The notes: generated by a model not told the origin, from the sequence alone. Numbered from the stretch's first letter, positions 6,544 to 16,400 are shown. The stretch is 43,980 nt of DNA from Myxococcaceae bacterium (GCA_004297725.1 SCUS01000018.1:1-43980); one strand, 5' to 3'. Numbers and translations: made by a program.

Positions 6544-8793
6544 TCACGGCATGTATCGAGCCAGGAACATATCGCCATCCCTCGCGCCTACCTGAGGGCC
6601 ACTCCCGAAGTCGAAACTCCCCCTCGTCAACGCCCCCGTGATGTAGAGGCTATCCGTCGCTCCCGCCGCGATGTCGTCGATCGTGATGGTCGCTGCCGAA
6701 CCTGTCGGAGAGACGTTGCGTGCGAACGACCGCGCCCAGCGATACGTTCCGGTGTTGGTGAACGCAGCAAGGAATGCGGCATCGCCGGCCGTCGAGGTCA
6801 GCGTGCCTCCGCCGAAGTCGATCTGCACGGAGGAACCGAAGGTTCCTACAACGTAGAGGTTCCCTGCGCGATCGAGCGCGAGTCGCATGCCAACGGGCTC
6901 TCCGCTGATCGGGCAGCTGGTCGTCGCGTAGCGGCGTGACCACCGATGTTCGATGCGGGGAGAGAAGGCCGCGAGAAAGATCGAAGCACACGACTCGCTC
7001 ACGAGGTTTCCCCCGCCAAGATCGATCGTGCCTCGGAAGGATCCCACGACGTAGACCCCCGCGCGGTCTGCGGCGATGTCCGTCGGTGAGATGTAGTTCA
7101 TGGAGTTGGCGAAGCCCACCGCCCCAAGGCCATGGAGGTCCCCGCCTGGATCGCGTAGGTACCAGGTTGCCCCTTCCGACCGGCCGACTGGAATGACTGT
7201 CAGTTCCCCCGGGGCGAGCGATTCAACGGTGCCCGCCAGATAGGGTGTTCCATCTCCTGCGACGGCGAAGGTCACGTTCGCACTGCGCCCTTGGAGCCTA
7301 TAGATGGCTTGGCTGCGGTGGACGCCGGCCTGCGTGTAGCTCGCCACGAAGGCGAATCCGCGGCCCGAACTGCTGCTCCCGAGGGGATCACCCCCCAGGT
7401 TGATCGCGTGACTTGAGACACCGGCGATGTACACGTTTCCGGCGTCGTCCGTTCCCACTCCCTGGACCTCGTCCTGGCTGAAGTCGTACCCCACGCGCCG
7501 GGACCACCGGTGCGCCCCCGACTGGTCGAAACTCGCGATAAAGCCGTCGAGGTCTCCGTTTCCGTCCGGTCCGCCGTCGAGAGGCATCCCACCGAACCCG
7601 ATCCGCCAGCGTACCGAACCGCCCAGATACACGTTGCCCGCTGCATCGGTCGCGATGCCCTTGCCCATGCCGATGGTTGCGAAGGGCGGCAAGCCGGTCC
7701 CGGACCGTGACCCAGGATCACCCGCGAAGACCTGCGACCAGCGGTTGGAAAGGGTCTCGCTAAACGACGCGGCAAAGACGCTCGTGTAGCGGCCGGTGAG
7801 GGCCCCGCTTCCGAAGTTGACCATGTTGCCTGTGCGGCCGGTCGCCACCACGTTCCCGGTTGGGTCGACCGCGAGGGCGAGTCCCTCATCCGGTTCGCTC
7901 GTTGCGAAGACCGAGACGCCCCCGAAGCACGGGGATGTCCCCGGAGCGCACCGGCAGGCTCCCGTCGAACAGGTTGTACCAGAGCCGCAGGCGTTGCCGC
8001 ACCGGCCGCAGTGCATGGGATTGCTGGTCGTGTCGATGCAGCCGAGGCCCGGCCCGCAGTCCGTCATGGCGCCCGCGCAACGACACGTCCCGGCGACACA
8101 CATTCCCGAAGCGCCGCATGATCGACCGCACGCCCCACAGTTGTCCCCGGCGGTCTGCAGGTCAACGCACGCGGTCATGCAGCGGGTACCGGCACAGGTA
8201 CAGACGCCGCTCGTGCACGCGAACCCCATTCCACACGCCGTCGCTGCTGCCGGTCCGTCGACGGTGCCGTCGCAGTTGTCATCGCGCCCGTTGCAGGTCT
8301 CTGGCGTTGTTGGATGCACATCCGGTCGTCCGTCATCACAGTCGTTCCCGCCGCAGACTCTCGGCGGAACACCATCCCCGTCGCCGTCGAGAACCTCGCT
8401 CACGCAGACGCGCGAAGCCGTGTCGCAGCGCTCCCCCATGGTGCAGGGATCCGTGTCGGCGCAGTCCGCGTCGCGCCCGCAGATCCGCCCGGCCTGACAC
8501 CCGAGTCGTACGTCGCAGGTCTGCCCTGCACCGCAGCGTGCCGGGACGGCGGTGTGACGACAGGTGGCGTCGAGGCATGCGTCCTCGGTGCACGCGACGT
8601 TGTCGTCGCACTGGCTGTTCGACGTGCACCCCGATGAGACCGCATCACCCGAAGCGGTGTCCCCAACGCCCACGTCGACCGTCGCTTCCGCCAACGGTAC
8701 GTCGACGCGAGCTGAAGCGTCGGGTGTTGCCGAGCTCCCCGAGCACGCGATGGTGAAGAGTGAAACAAGGAGCAACGTCGTGGCGCGAATCAT
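6544..8793 (-). CDS. MopE-type Cys/Asp-rich lipoprotein with beta-propeller repeats
   Basis: A 749-residue predicted surface lipoprotein. The signal peptide ends in a lipobox with Cys17 (SLFTIAC). Residues 60-290 are Cys-rich and carry MopE-type putative metal-binding motifs (GNDCDDGRPDVHP, CNGRDDNCDGTVDG). From about 310 to the end come SBBP-type beta-propeller repeats, seen as repeated phrases such as DPTGNVVATG, DAAGNVYLGG, DDAGNVYIAG and DRAGNLYVVG, each followed by a FGG strand. The start at 8793 has a strong ribosome-binding site (GGAGGGAG) 7 nt upstream. Such proteins are common in myxobacteria and have unknown roles outside the cell. The gene is sandwiched between two integrase modules, so it may be cargo or may have been split from its neighbours by them. 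Confidence 0.85.
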   Translation of the reverse strand: MIRATTLLLVSLFTIACSGSSATPDASARVDVPLAEATVDVGVGDTASGDAVSSGCTSNSQCDDNVACTEDACLDATCRHTAVPARCGAGQTCDVRLGCQAGRICGRDADCADTDPCTMGERCDTASRVCVSEVLDGDGDGVPPRVCGGNDCDDGRPDVHPTTPETCNGRDDNCDGTVDGPAAATACGMGFACTSGVCTCAGTRCMTACVDLQTAGDNCGACGRSCGASGMCVAGTCRCAGAMTDCGPGLGCIDTTSNPMHCGRCGNACGSGTTCSTGACRCAPGTSPCFGGVSVFATSEPDEGLALAVDPTGNVVATGRTGNMVNFGSGALTGRYTSVFAASFSETLSNRWSQVFAGDPGSRSGTGLPPFATIGMGKGIATDAAGNVYLGGSVRWRIGFGGMPLDGGPDGNGDLDGFIASFDQSGAHRWSRRVGYDFSQDEVQGVGTDDAGNVYIAGVSSHAINLGGDPLGSSSSGRGFAFVASYTQAGVHRSQAIYRLQGRSANVTFAVAGDGTPYLAGTVESLAPGELTVIPVGRSEGATWYLRDPGGDLHGLGAVGFANSMNYISPTDIAADRAGVYVVGSFRGTIDLGGGNLVSESCASIFLAAFSPRIEHRWSRRYATTSCPISGEPVGMRLALDRAGNLYVVGTFGSSVQIDFGGGTLTSTAGDAAFLAAFTNTGTYRWARSFARNVSPTGSAATITIDDIAAGATDSLYITGALTRGSFDFGSGPQVGARDGDMFLARYMP

Positions 8794-8882
8794 CTCGGTC
8801 TCCCTCCGTGACGATTCGCCACGGTCTCCTTCAAGAGAACAACCGACACCGCGCCAGAGAGCCTCACCCGCCTCAGGAACAG

Positions 8883-8908
8883 AACACGCACCCGTCTGGG
8901 TGCGTGTT
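8883..8908. terminator. 11-bp perfect inverted repeat
   Basis: Arms 8883-8893 and 8898-8908 with a 4-nt loop, in the divergent region between the leftward lipoprotein gene and the second integrase module. It may be a terminator/insulator or an attenuator in the lipoprotein leader. A similar arrangement (hairpin plus DnaA-box-like site) precedes the first integrase module. Confidence 0.5.
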
Positions 8909-8962
8909 GCGATGGTGGTCGGAGCGCCCCGCCTGTAAGCGGGATCGTTCGCGTCGGACTTT

Positions 8963-8981
8963 GCGACCAACCTGTATTGGT
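8963..8981 (-). repeat. 19-bp inverted repeat, left copy (pairs with 10586-10604)
   Basis: The complement of this stretch is identical over 19 bases to 10586-10604 inside the 3' end of the second integrase gene. It lies in the non-coding leader of the lipoprotein gene. Probably a recombinase-binding or attachment sequence of the module between the copies. Confidence 0.65.
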
Positions 8982-8999
8982 TGCCGAACCATGGAGGAT

Positions 9000-9008
9000 T
9001 GTGGATAA
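9000..9008 (-). promoter_or_regulatory. DnaA-box-like sequence, reverse orientation
   Basis: Reads TTATCCACA on the minus strand and is the mirror of the site at 4650-4658. Located 65 nt upstream of the second integrase module. Confidence 0.4.
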
Positions 9009-9014
9009 CTGGCA

Positions 9015-9043
9015 TTTACACACCGTGTAAGTAGGTGTAGGAT
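9015..9043 (+). promoter_or_regulatory. predicted sigma70-type promoter with overlapping palindromic operator
   Basis: TTTACA (9015-9020) and TAGGAT (9038-9043) are separated by 17 nt. A 6-bp palindrome TTACAC-ACC-GTGTAA (9016-9030) covers the -35 box, a typical place for a repressor. It would drive the three-gene unit 9073-10674. Confidence 0.4.
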
Positions 9044-9072
9044 GGAACCATAAATCACTTACCATTCTCTGT

Positions 9073-9345
9073 ATGAAAACGAGTATCGGGTCGACAATCA
9101 GCGACTCTGAGTGGGACGCCATCGCCGCTGTCCCTACAATCGCCAAGCTTCTCAACTTACCGAGCGAAAACGCCGGGCGTCATCTCTCGCAACGCCTCGT
9201 CGGCGTCAAAGTCGTCGGCATAGAGACGGAGTTCTCCGAAGGAGACATCTTCGTTCTGTACGCCGGTGAAGAGCTTCCCTGGGTCGTTCATCGTCGGAAA
9301 GGCTGCAAGTGTCCTCATCTACACGTGGCCTTTCGGCAATGGTAG
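9073..9345 (+). CDS. small hypothetical protein in the second integrase module
   Basis: A 90-residue protein with no recognised family. It has a helical N-terminal half (SDSEWDAIAAVPTIAKLLNL) and a strand-rich second half that ends in HRRKGCKCPHLHVAFRQW, with a C-K-C and an HLH cluster that could bind metal. It follows a predicted promoter with a palindromic operator and ends just before the next small gene, so it is probably the first gene of the integrase operon and may be its regulator. No clear ribosome-binding site precedes the ATG, so it could be leaderless or start differently. Confidence 0.6.
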   Translation: MKTSIGSTISDSEWDAIAAVPTIAKLLNLPSENAGRHLSQRLVGVKVVGIETEFSEGDIFVLYAGEELPWVVHRRKGCKCPHLHVAFRQW

Positions 9346-9346
9346 A

Positions 9347-9574
9347 ATGGCACGTATGTCAAGACTCATACCCCTCTCTACCTGGGCATCCTCTAACGGT
9401 CTAACCAGAGACCAAGCTCTCAATCTGGCTCGGGCGGGCAAGATCGCAGGTGCCGCGATTCAGCAGGTCAGCCTTCAGCGCTGGTATGTTCCGCTCGACG
9501 CCCGCCCGAACTTCACGGATCGCCGACGGAAGGACGCCCGGGACCGTGGGACCCTGAGCGATCGTTCGGCATGA
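9347..9574 (+). CDS. small helix-turn-helix protein, excisionase-like
   Basis: About 75 residues. The segment LSTWASSNGLTRDQALNLAR followed by AGKIAGAAIQQVSLQRWYVP is the helix-turn-helix plus wing pattern of excisionases and MerR-like DNA-binding proteins. Two start codons are possible, 9347 and 9356; both keep the domain. The stop overlaps the integrase start (ATGA at 9571-9574), so the two are coupled. The likely role is recombination directionality or repression of the integrase. Confidence 0.75.
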   Translation: MARMSRLIPLSTWASSNGLTRDQALNLARAGKIAGAAIQQVSLQRWYVPLDARPNFTDRRRKDARDRGTLSDRSA

Positions 9575-10674
9575 TCGCCCTCACGATGTCGAACCTCCTC
9601 GCCGCCTTCCGGGGGCACCTTGCCGGGAATCGCCGCGCTCCCCGCACCATCCACACGTATACGACGATCGCAGGGGCCTTCCTGGGCACCCTCGGAGGCT
9701 CCGCTCCGACCTCGGCAAAGGTCGAGGACTTCCTTGCCCGCCCAAGGGGGGACGGCTCCCGCCGGGCCGCCACGGGGAGAAACCAGGAACTCGCGGCGCT
9801 TCGGTCCCTCGGGAAGGTCGCGGTCCGGGAGAAGTCCTGGGCGGTCGACCCGACGACAGAAGTTCGCTTCGTCCGCAAGACGCCCCGCGATCCGGTGGTT
9901 CTGAGTGCGGACGAGCTACGGCAGCTCTTCCGAACCGCGGCCACACAGCCTCCCGCGGGGGAGTCCCATCAGATCCTCGCGATCTTGGGACTCCTCTCCC
10001 AAACCGCGCTCCGTGTCCACGAACTCGTTGGACTCGACCTCTCGCAGGTGGACCTCGCGACGGGCACGCTGCTCTTGGTCCACGGCAAGGGCGACACGGT
10101 CCACGACCTGCCGTTGAACGCCCCTGCAATCACGCTACTGATCCCGTGGCTCCGCGAACGCACGGTGCGCGCGCCGCCAGGGGAGTCCGCACTCTTCGTC
10201 TCTTCCCGCCGCACACGGCTCGCGATCCGCACGGTCGAGAACTGGTTCGTGAAACTCTGCGCAGCGATGGGCACGTCGAAGCGGATCACCCCCCACACCC
10301 TCAGGCACTCCGCCGCGACCTTCGCCCTCATGGCCGGGATCGACCTCGCGACCGTCGCCGAGCTGCTCCGCCACAGCGACCTGAATACGACCCGTGGCTA
10401 CGTCCACCTGATCGACGTCCGCCGTCGCGAAGCTGTCCGCCGGCTCGCTCCGACGGTTCCGCAAGATGTGCTCGATGCCATCACCGCAGAATCCCCGGCC
10501 AACGCCTCCGCTCTGTCCCCTGCGGAGGAGAGCGTTCCCGCACAACCAGAAGCCCCAACAACTCCCCGTGCCGAAGACCTTGACGACCAATACAGGTTGG
10601 TCGCCGAGATCTCCCCCTTCCCGTCGAGCCAACGAGGCGTTGACGACCCATGCGGCTTGGTCGCCGCCGCTTGA
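9571..10674 (+). CDS. tyrosine recombinase (XerC/D-like integrase)
   Basis: A 367-residue recombinase. An N-terminal SAM-like domain (about 8-95) precedes a complete catalytic domain: R148 (TALRVHEL), K173 (HGKGDTVHDLPL), H242 and R245 (HTLRHS), H268 (LLRHSDL) and nucleophile Y277 (RGYVHL). The last 70 residues are an extra low-complexity tail that contains a repeated phrase DDQYRLVA / DDPCGLVA. The DNA of this tail carries a 26-bp direct repeat (10581-10606 and 10641-10666, 22 matches), and its first copy is also the partner of the inverted repeat at 8963-8981. The recombination sites may therefore be embedded in the coding sequence. The gene overlaps the upstream helix-turn-helix gene by 4 nt. 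Confidence 0.92.
   Translation: MIALTMSNLLAAFRGHLAGNRRAPRTIHTYTTIAGAFLGTLGGSAPTSAKVEDFLARPRGDGSRRAATGRNQELAALRSLGKVAVREKSWAVDPTTEVRFVRKTPRDPVVLSADELRQLFRTAATQPPAGESHQILAILGLLSQTALRVHELVGLDLSQVDLATGTLLLVHGKGDTVHDLPLNAPAITLLIPWLRERTVRAPPGESALFVSSRRTRLAIRTVENWFVKLCAAMGTSKRITPHTLRHSAATFALMAGIDLATVAELLRHSDLNTTRGYVHLIDVRRREAVRRLAPTVPQDVLDAITAESPANASALSPAEESVPAQPEAPTTPRAEDLDDQYRLVAEISPFPSSQRGVDDPCGLVAAA
10586..10604 (+). repeat. 19-bp inverted repeat, right copy
   Basis: Exact complement of 8963-8981. It lies within a 26-bp unit (10581-10606) that recurs imperfectly in direct orientation at 10641-10666. Confidence 0.65.
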
Positions 10675-10818
10675 CGTCAAGACCGAACGGTCAGGCGATG
10701 CCAACTTCAATCATCGAACACGTTGGCGAACGGTACGTGATGGCCGCCGCCAAACGTCCAAGGCATAGGACGGCGAGGCTTCGTTCTCCGCCCAGCCCCA
10801 CAAGGCTAAGGATCAGCT

Positions 10819-13248
10819 TCAGTCGATAGCTTCAGCCACGCGTTTCTGAAGCCGCGTCCTGGCGTCAGCGAGTTCCACCGTCGAAGGCTTCTGATCGAGC
10901 ACCTGGATGCGTTGGACGATCTCCTCAATGCGCTGGGCGACCACCGCAAGGCCGATTGCTGGCGCCCACCGCTCCAACTCCGCGGCGACCGCGTCGCCGC
11001 GGCCGTGCGCTGCCTCGAACATCGCCGTCGCCATCAACGCATCGGACGCCGCGCTCCGGACGGCCGGATCCCGGTCTCCCACCGCGGACGAGAGCATCCG
11101 CCACGCGAGAAGCGAGGAAGCGTGTTCCTCCGCGGGAGATGGCACCCAACGTGGCTCCGGCGGCAGCGATCCGAGAATCTCCATTCCACCGACGCTGGCC
11201 GCAATGCCCAGAGAATCCGAGAGGGCTTCCACGGCGATGCGGCGGTCCTGCGCGCTGGAAGATCGCAAAACCTGCTCCAAAACAGCATGACGAGTTCGAA
11301 CGTCGACCGACGTGGGAGCGCGACGGATCGCGAAGAGACGCGACCAGGTCGAGGTTACGCCGTACGAGAGAAACCGGCGGCGCATGACCACGCCGCTCCG
11401 CGATGCCTCGGGCACGAAGTAGGCGCCTACCTGGGCGTCCGGGTCTGCCCAATGCGCCCCGTCGTGGGCGGCCAGGAGCCGCAGGAGGCGCTCCGCACGC
11501 GAGAAAAACTGCCCACGCCACGCCATGCGCGCGAGCACGTCGACGACCTCGCGTTGTCCGTGCGCGAACGCGTAGAGGACGTCCGCCGGCTGGCCTGCGA
11601 GAAGGTCTTCGAGCTTCGCCAATCCGGCGTCGGGATTGCTTTCCATCAGGACCGCCAGCGCCTGGGCGTTGTCGATCTGGTCGACCGATTGGGCGCTGGA
11701 GAAGACCGGTAGTGTAGCGAGTAGCCGCTCCGCGACGCCGCGAACGTGGGGGTTGTCGCTAACGTCGCGAAGCCTCTCGTACACCCTGTCCGAAAAGCTC
11801 TCTGACGGCACTCTTGCCACCCGCGAGAGAAGGCTTGGCCCCTGCGCGTTCCATGCCTGCGCGGCCAGCGCCACGGCGAGCGGGTGCGGCCAGACGTACA
11901 GGTGCCGCCGTCCCTGGGGACGCAGGAGCTGGACGGCCTTCAGCTTGTCGGCGACGTCGCGGACCCGCCGCCAGGGCCCCAGCTCGTACGCGGCGGCCCA
12001 GGCTTCGCCCTCGAACTCCAGCTCCGCTTCCCAGCCGACCCGGGTCGCGACGGAGAGCGCGCGCAGGACGTCCAGCGACTGCTCGTCGTCGACCAGCCGT
12101 CTCGTCCAGGCTTCGAACGCCTGCTCCCGCGTCACCGCGGTGAGGTTGAGGCGCGGGTCACGCGCGAGGGCACGCGAGAACATCACTGCGATGCGGGGAA
12201 TGCCGTCCGCGATCGCGACGACGAACCCTCGCTGCTCGGCGCTCGCGCCCGGCGCCACGGCGAGCAGGAGTTCGTTCATCCTTTCGCGCGGGAGTCCTTC
12301 GATCGTCAGCTCTTCGATGCCGTCGGGCACCGTGCGCTCCGCGCGGCCGCTGGGGAGCGGCCCGATGATCGCGACGACGGACAGGCGCCCGTCGCAGGCC
12401 TTGGCGCGCGACGCGAGCCACTTCACGTCGGAGTCGTCGCACTCGTCGACGACCAGAATCGTCGACAGACGGAGGTTGCGGGTGACCTCGGACACGACGG
12501 AGCGCGCGTCTTCCAGGGCGGAGGCGTAGAGGACCTCGTCCCGGACCGCAGGAGTATCGAGGGCGCCGTGGACGAACGTCGTCTTGCCGACGCCCGAGAT
12601 GCCGCGCACGCAGACCACCGGTCGGTTGCCGTCCGTACGCAGGACCTCCCGAAGACGCTCCCGCATCGAATCCCTCGCCTCGTCGGAAACGAGCGGCGCC
12701 TGACGGTCGAGCATGCGCCCCCAGCGCTGGAACGGGACCGCTCCTCCAAGCTCGATCCCGAAGTGCCCCCACACCGCCGGGTGCTCGGAGGCCCAGGCCG
12801 CGATGTCGTCCGCGTCGCAAAGCGAGACGCGGCTCGGAAGATAGCCGAGGCGGCCGGCCTCGGCGCGCAGTGCCTGCTCGACGGCCGAGCGCTTGTCTCC
12901 GATCTGCACCGCGAGCGCGAGGCGGAACGCCCCACCTCTCTCCATGGCTTCCGCGACGCGTCGTGCCTCGAGAATCGCCCGCAGGGCCGCGGGAGCGTGG
13001 TCGCTGGCGACCCTTCCCGTCTTGAACTGCCAGAGCCCGAGGCCGCAGGGAATGCGGTCGGACGCCGAGGCTCCGGCCACTTCGGTCCGCCCGTCGATTC
13101 CTCCGTCGGGGCGGGAGACGTTCGTCGTGACATGAATGTCGGGCTGCGGAAGCCCGTGTCGCGCCGCCTCGGCACGCAGCAACTGCTCCATGGCAACGAC
13201 GAACGGAAGCGCTCCGAGCTCTGCGACCTGCTTTCCGTCGACGCGCAT
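10819..13248 (-). CDS. STAND NTPase with predicted PD-(D/E)xK-type nuclease N-terminus (Avs-like)
   Basis: An 809-residue predicted anti-phage protein. Residues 1-115 resemble a restriction-like nuclease: D52 in GGIDGRTEV and Q74-x-K76 in GLWQFKTGRV give the D...QxK pattern found in Mrr- and Cap4-type effectors. The P-loop NTPase follows, with Walker A GISGVGKTT (216-224) and Walker B LVVDECDD (265-272). The C-terminal half (about 430-809) is helical and repeat-like, suited to sensing a ligand. In Avs proteins, target binding drives oligomerisation and activates an N-terminal nuclease; this protein is shorter than typical Avs1-4. The start at 13248 has a strong AGGAGGAGA site 6-8 nt upstream. 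It lies 179 nt downstream of hsdR on the same strand. Confidence 0.8.
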   Translation of the reverse strand: MRVDGKQVAELGALPFVVAMEQLLRAEAARHGLPQPDIHVTTNVSRPDGGIDGRTEVAGASASDRIPCGLGLWQFKTGRVASDHAPAALRAILEARRVAEAMERGGAFRLALAVQIGDKRSAVEQALRAEAGRLGYLPSRVSLCDADDIAAWASEHPAVWGHFGIELGGAVPFQRWGRMLDRQAPLVSDEARDSMRERLREVLRTDGNRPVVCVRGISGVGKTTFVHGALDTPAVRDEVLYASALEDARSVVSEVTRNLRLSTILVVDECDDSDVKWLASRAKACDGRLSVVAIIGPLPSGRAERTVPDGIEELTIEGLPRERMNELLLAVAPGASAEQRGFVVAIADGIPRIAVMFSRALARDPRLNLTAVTREQAFEAWTRRLVDDEQSLDVLRALSVATRVGWEAELEFEGEAWAAAYELGPWRRVRDVADKLKAVQLLRPQGRRHLYVWPHPLAVALAAQAWNAQGPSLLSRVARVPSESFSDRVYERLRDVSDNPHVRGVAERLLATLPVFSSAQSVDQIDNAQALAVLMESNPDAGLAKLEDLLAGQPADVLYAFAHGQREVVDVLARMAWRGQFFSRAERLLRLLAAHDGAHWADPDAQVGAYFVPEASRSGVVMRRRFLSYGVTSTWSRLFAIRRAPTSVDVRTRHAVLEQVLRSSSAQDRRIAVEALSDSLGIAASVGGMEILGSLPPEPRWVPSPAEEHASSLLAWRMLSSAVGDRDPAVRSAASDALMATAMFEAAHGRGDAVAAELERWAPAIGLAVVAQRIEEIVQRIQVLDQKPSTVELADARTRLQKRVAEAID

Positions 13249-13427
13249 GCCTCGTCTCCTCCTGCCGCCTGGAACGCTTGGTTGGAACCCCGATCGAAAG
13301 CCTGATGATCCTACGATGCCAGTCGTTTCGACGAGACCGCACCGTATCGCTGGACGTGCGTCCAATCGGCGTGTCGCACGCGACGGGCGGTTCAGGTTCC
13401 ACGCGATCCCGGGCCGATCGTCGGCCC

Positions 13428-16400
13428 TCAGGACCCGACGCGGTCGAGCACCCGGTGGAGCTGCGCCGCGACCGCGCGCACCGTCGTGAGGTCCGTCTCG
13501 CGGATCGGCTTCGCGTGCGCGTCCTCGCGGTGCGCGTTCAACACCTCCAGCAGCGCCACACACTGCGCCCGGCTCAGGCGCTCCGCTGCCGGCGCCCCTT
13601 CCAGCACCGCAGCGAAGGCCGCGGCCCACTGCCGCTCGATCACCGCCACCAACGTGCTCAGGTAGAGACGTTCGCGGAGCACCGCCTCGGGCGCCACTCC
13701 GGCCAGGCGCTCGCGCTCCGCCATCGGCACGCTGCGCATCAGCTCCGCGAACCACTGTCCGCCGTACGCGCCCTCCAACGTGCGGCGCACGAACCCGCGC
13801 AGCCGCGGCTCCAGGCCGTTACGCAGCACGCCGAGCTCGGCGAGCCGTGCGAGCTCCTCGGCCGTCAGCTCGCCTTCGGCAGCGGCAGGTGCGCGGCGCT
13901 GCACCATCTCCAGCACGACCTGCATCAGCTCGTCGCGCAACGCCTCGTCGTCGTGGAAGCGCTCGGCCAGCGCGCCGCCTTCCCGCTGCCGCTCGCGGAA
14001 CCGCCGCCGGATCGCCCGCTGGATCTCCCGGTCGCGCACCAGCTCCCGCGCGTCGGCGTTGACCCGCACCGCGTCGAGCACCTCCTCGTCGCGGAGCAGC
14101 TCCGCGATGATCGCCTCGAGCGTGCTCCGGTCGGCGGGCGCCGCGCCGACCCCGTAGCGCTCGTTGAGTTGCGCGAGCAGCTCCGAGAGACGGACCACCG
14201 GGTCGGCCGGCCGCATGCCGCTGCGCGTGTTCAGCGTCACCTCGCCCGGCGGCCCGTCGTCGTCGCCCGGACCGGGCTCCGCGAGGTACCCCGCGCCCTT
14301 CACCACCCGCACGTACTCGACCTCGATCTTCCCCTTGAGGTCGACGTACGCGCGCGTCGGCGCCTCGCCCCCGAGGCTCTTCACGAGCCACGCGCCGTAC
14401 ACGGCCCGCGCCTCCAGATCGCGGTCGGGCGCCAGCACCACCTGAGAGAGCAGCCCGTGCAGCCGGAGGAACTCCGTCAGCGCCCCTCTGAACCGCTCCT
14501 GCGCGACCGGCGGGAGCGCGCCGAAGCGGGCCACTGCGAGCGAGATCAGCCCCGCGATCCGCGCCTGACGTTCCTGCTCCGACAGGCCGCCCGACGTGAT
14601 CACGAGCTCCGCGACCGTGAACACCTCGGCCTCCGTGTAGACGCCCTCCACGTCGAGGCGCGCCCGCAGGCCGTCGAGCATCTCCGGCGTCGGCGGGTCG
14701 CCCAGCGTCGTGCCGTCGAGGAAGCGCGCGAAACCGTCCAGCACCTCGGTGCCGTTCACGAAGTCGAGGGCGAAGACCTGCTTGGCGCCCGGCCCGTGCG
14801 GGCGGTTGAGCCGCGAGAGGGTCTGCACCGCCTGCACGCCCTCCAGCGTCCGGTCGATGTACATCGCCGCCAGCAGCGGCTGGTCGAAGCCCGTCTGGTA
14901 CTTGTTCGCGACCACCAGGATGCGGTTCGGCTCGGAGGCGAAGCGCTGTGGCAGCTCCGATTCCTTGCAGCCGTTGAGTTGCGCCTCGGTCACTGTCTCC
15001 CCGGTCACCGCGTCGGTCACCGCGCCCGAGAACGCCACCAGCACGCCGACGTCCTCGGCGCCCTGCGCGTCGAGCGCCGCCCGCAGCGCGCGCCCGTAGC
15101 GCACCGCCGCGTCGCGCGACGGCGCCACCACCATCGCCCGTGCCTTCCCACCAAGCGTCCCGCGAACCTTCTCCAGGAAGTGCCGCGCGATCACGTGGCT
15201 CTTGGCACCCATGACCTTCGGGTCCTTCGAGACCTCGCGCATGATCGCCGCGGTGGCGGTCTTCTGGTCGACCTCCGGGTCATCCACCCCGACGCCGCGC
15301 AGGCGAAAGTACGACTCGTAGCGCAGGTAGCCCCGCCGCGGGTCGACGATGAACCCCTCCGCGATCGCCTGGGCCATCGTGTACCGGTGGAAGGCCGCGT
15401 ACGTGTTCGCGAGCGGGTCGAAGCGGCCGTAGCTGTGCAGGGTCTCCGGGTGCGGCGTGGCCGTGAACGCGAACAGCGACTGGTTGCGGTGCTGCCGCTG
15501 CAGCGCGTACGTGAGCAGCGGGTCGCCGCCGTCCTCGGCCGCCTCGCCGAGCGCCCGCGACATCGCCGCGTCGGTCTTCTCCCCGACCCCGGAGTGGGCC
15601 TCGTCGAGCAGCACCGCGAAGCTCCGCCGCGCCCGGTCGTCGAGGGCCTCGTTGGCGTGCAGGAAGGTCTGCGCCGTCACGATCACCACCCGCACGCTCG
15701 GGTCGTCGAGCGCCTCGACCAACGCCCCGCCGCCCGTCGCCGTCGCCCCGTCCGACGAGGCCCGCCGCTCGCGCCGGGCCTCGCGCACGTGCTCGCGGAC
15801 GTGCCGCACCTGCGCGGGCGTCGCCGTCATCTGCTCGATCGTGTGCGCGAGCTGGCTGTCGAGCACCGTGCGATCGGTGACCACCACCACCTTGTCGAAG
15901 AGGTGCCCGCCCTCGTAGGGCATGTCCGCGAGGTGCCACGCCAGCCACGCGATGGTGTTGCTCTTCCCGCTCCCGGCCGAGTGCTCGATCAAGTAGCGCT
16001 GCCCGGGCCCCCGCTCGGTCACGTCGGCAACGAGGGCGCGCACCGCGTCGCGCTGGTGCCAGCGCGGGAAGAGCAGCCGGCGCTCCTGCACGAAGCGGCC
16101 GTCGCGCTCCACCGGCACCAGCAGCAGGCGCACGTAGCGCTGGAGCAGCGACAGGAAGCTCTCGCGGCTCCAGACGTCCTTCCAGAGGTAGTCGGTGGGG
16201 TAGCCGTCGGGGTTCGGGGGGTTGCCCCCGCCCCCGGGCGTGCCGCGGTTGAAGGGCACGAAGGCCGTGCCGGCGCCGTCGACCCGGGTGGTCATCCACG
16301 CCTCGTGGTCGTCGACGGCGAAGTGCACCACCGCGCGCGTCGGCCAGCGGAAGATCGGGAGGTTCTTGGGGCGCGCCTGGTACTGCCGCCGCGCGTCGCC

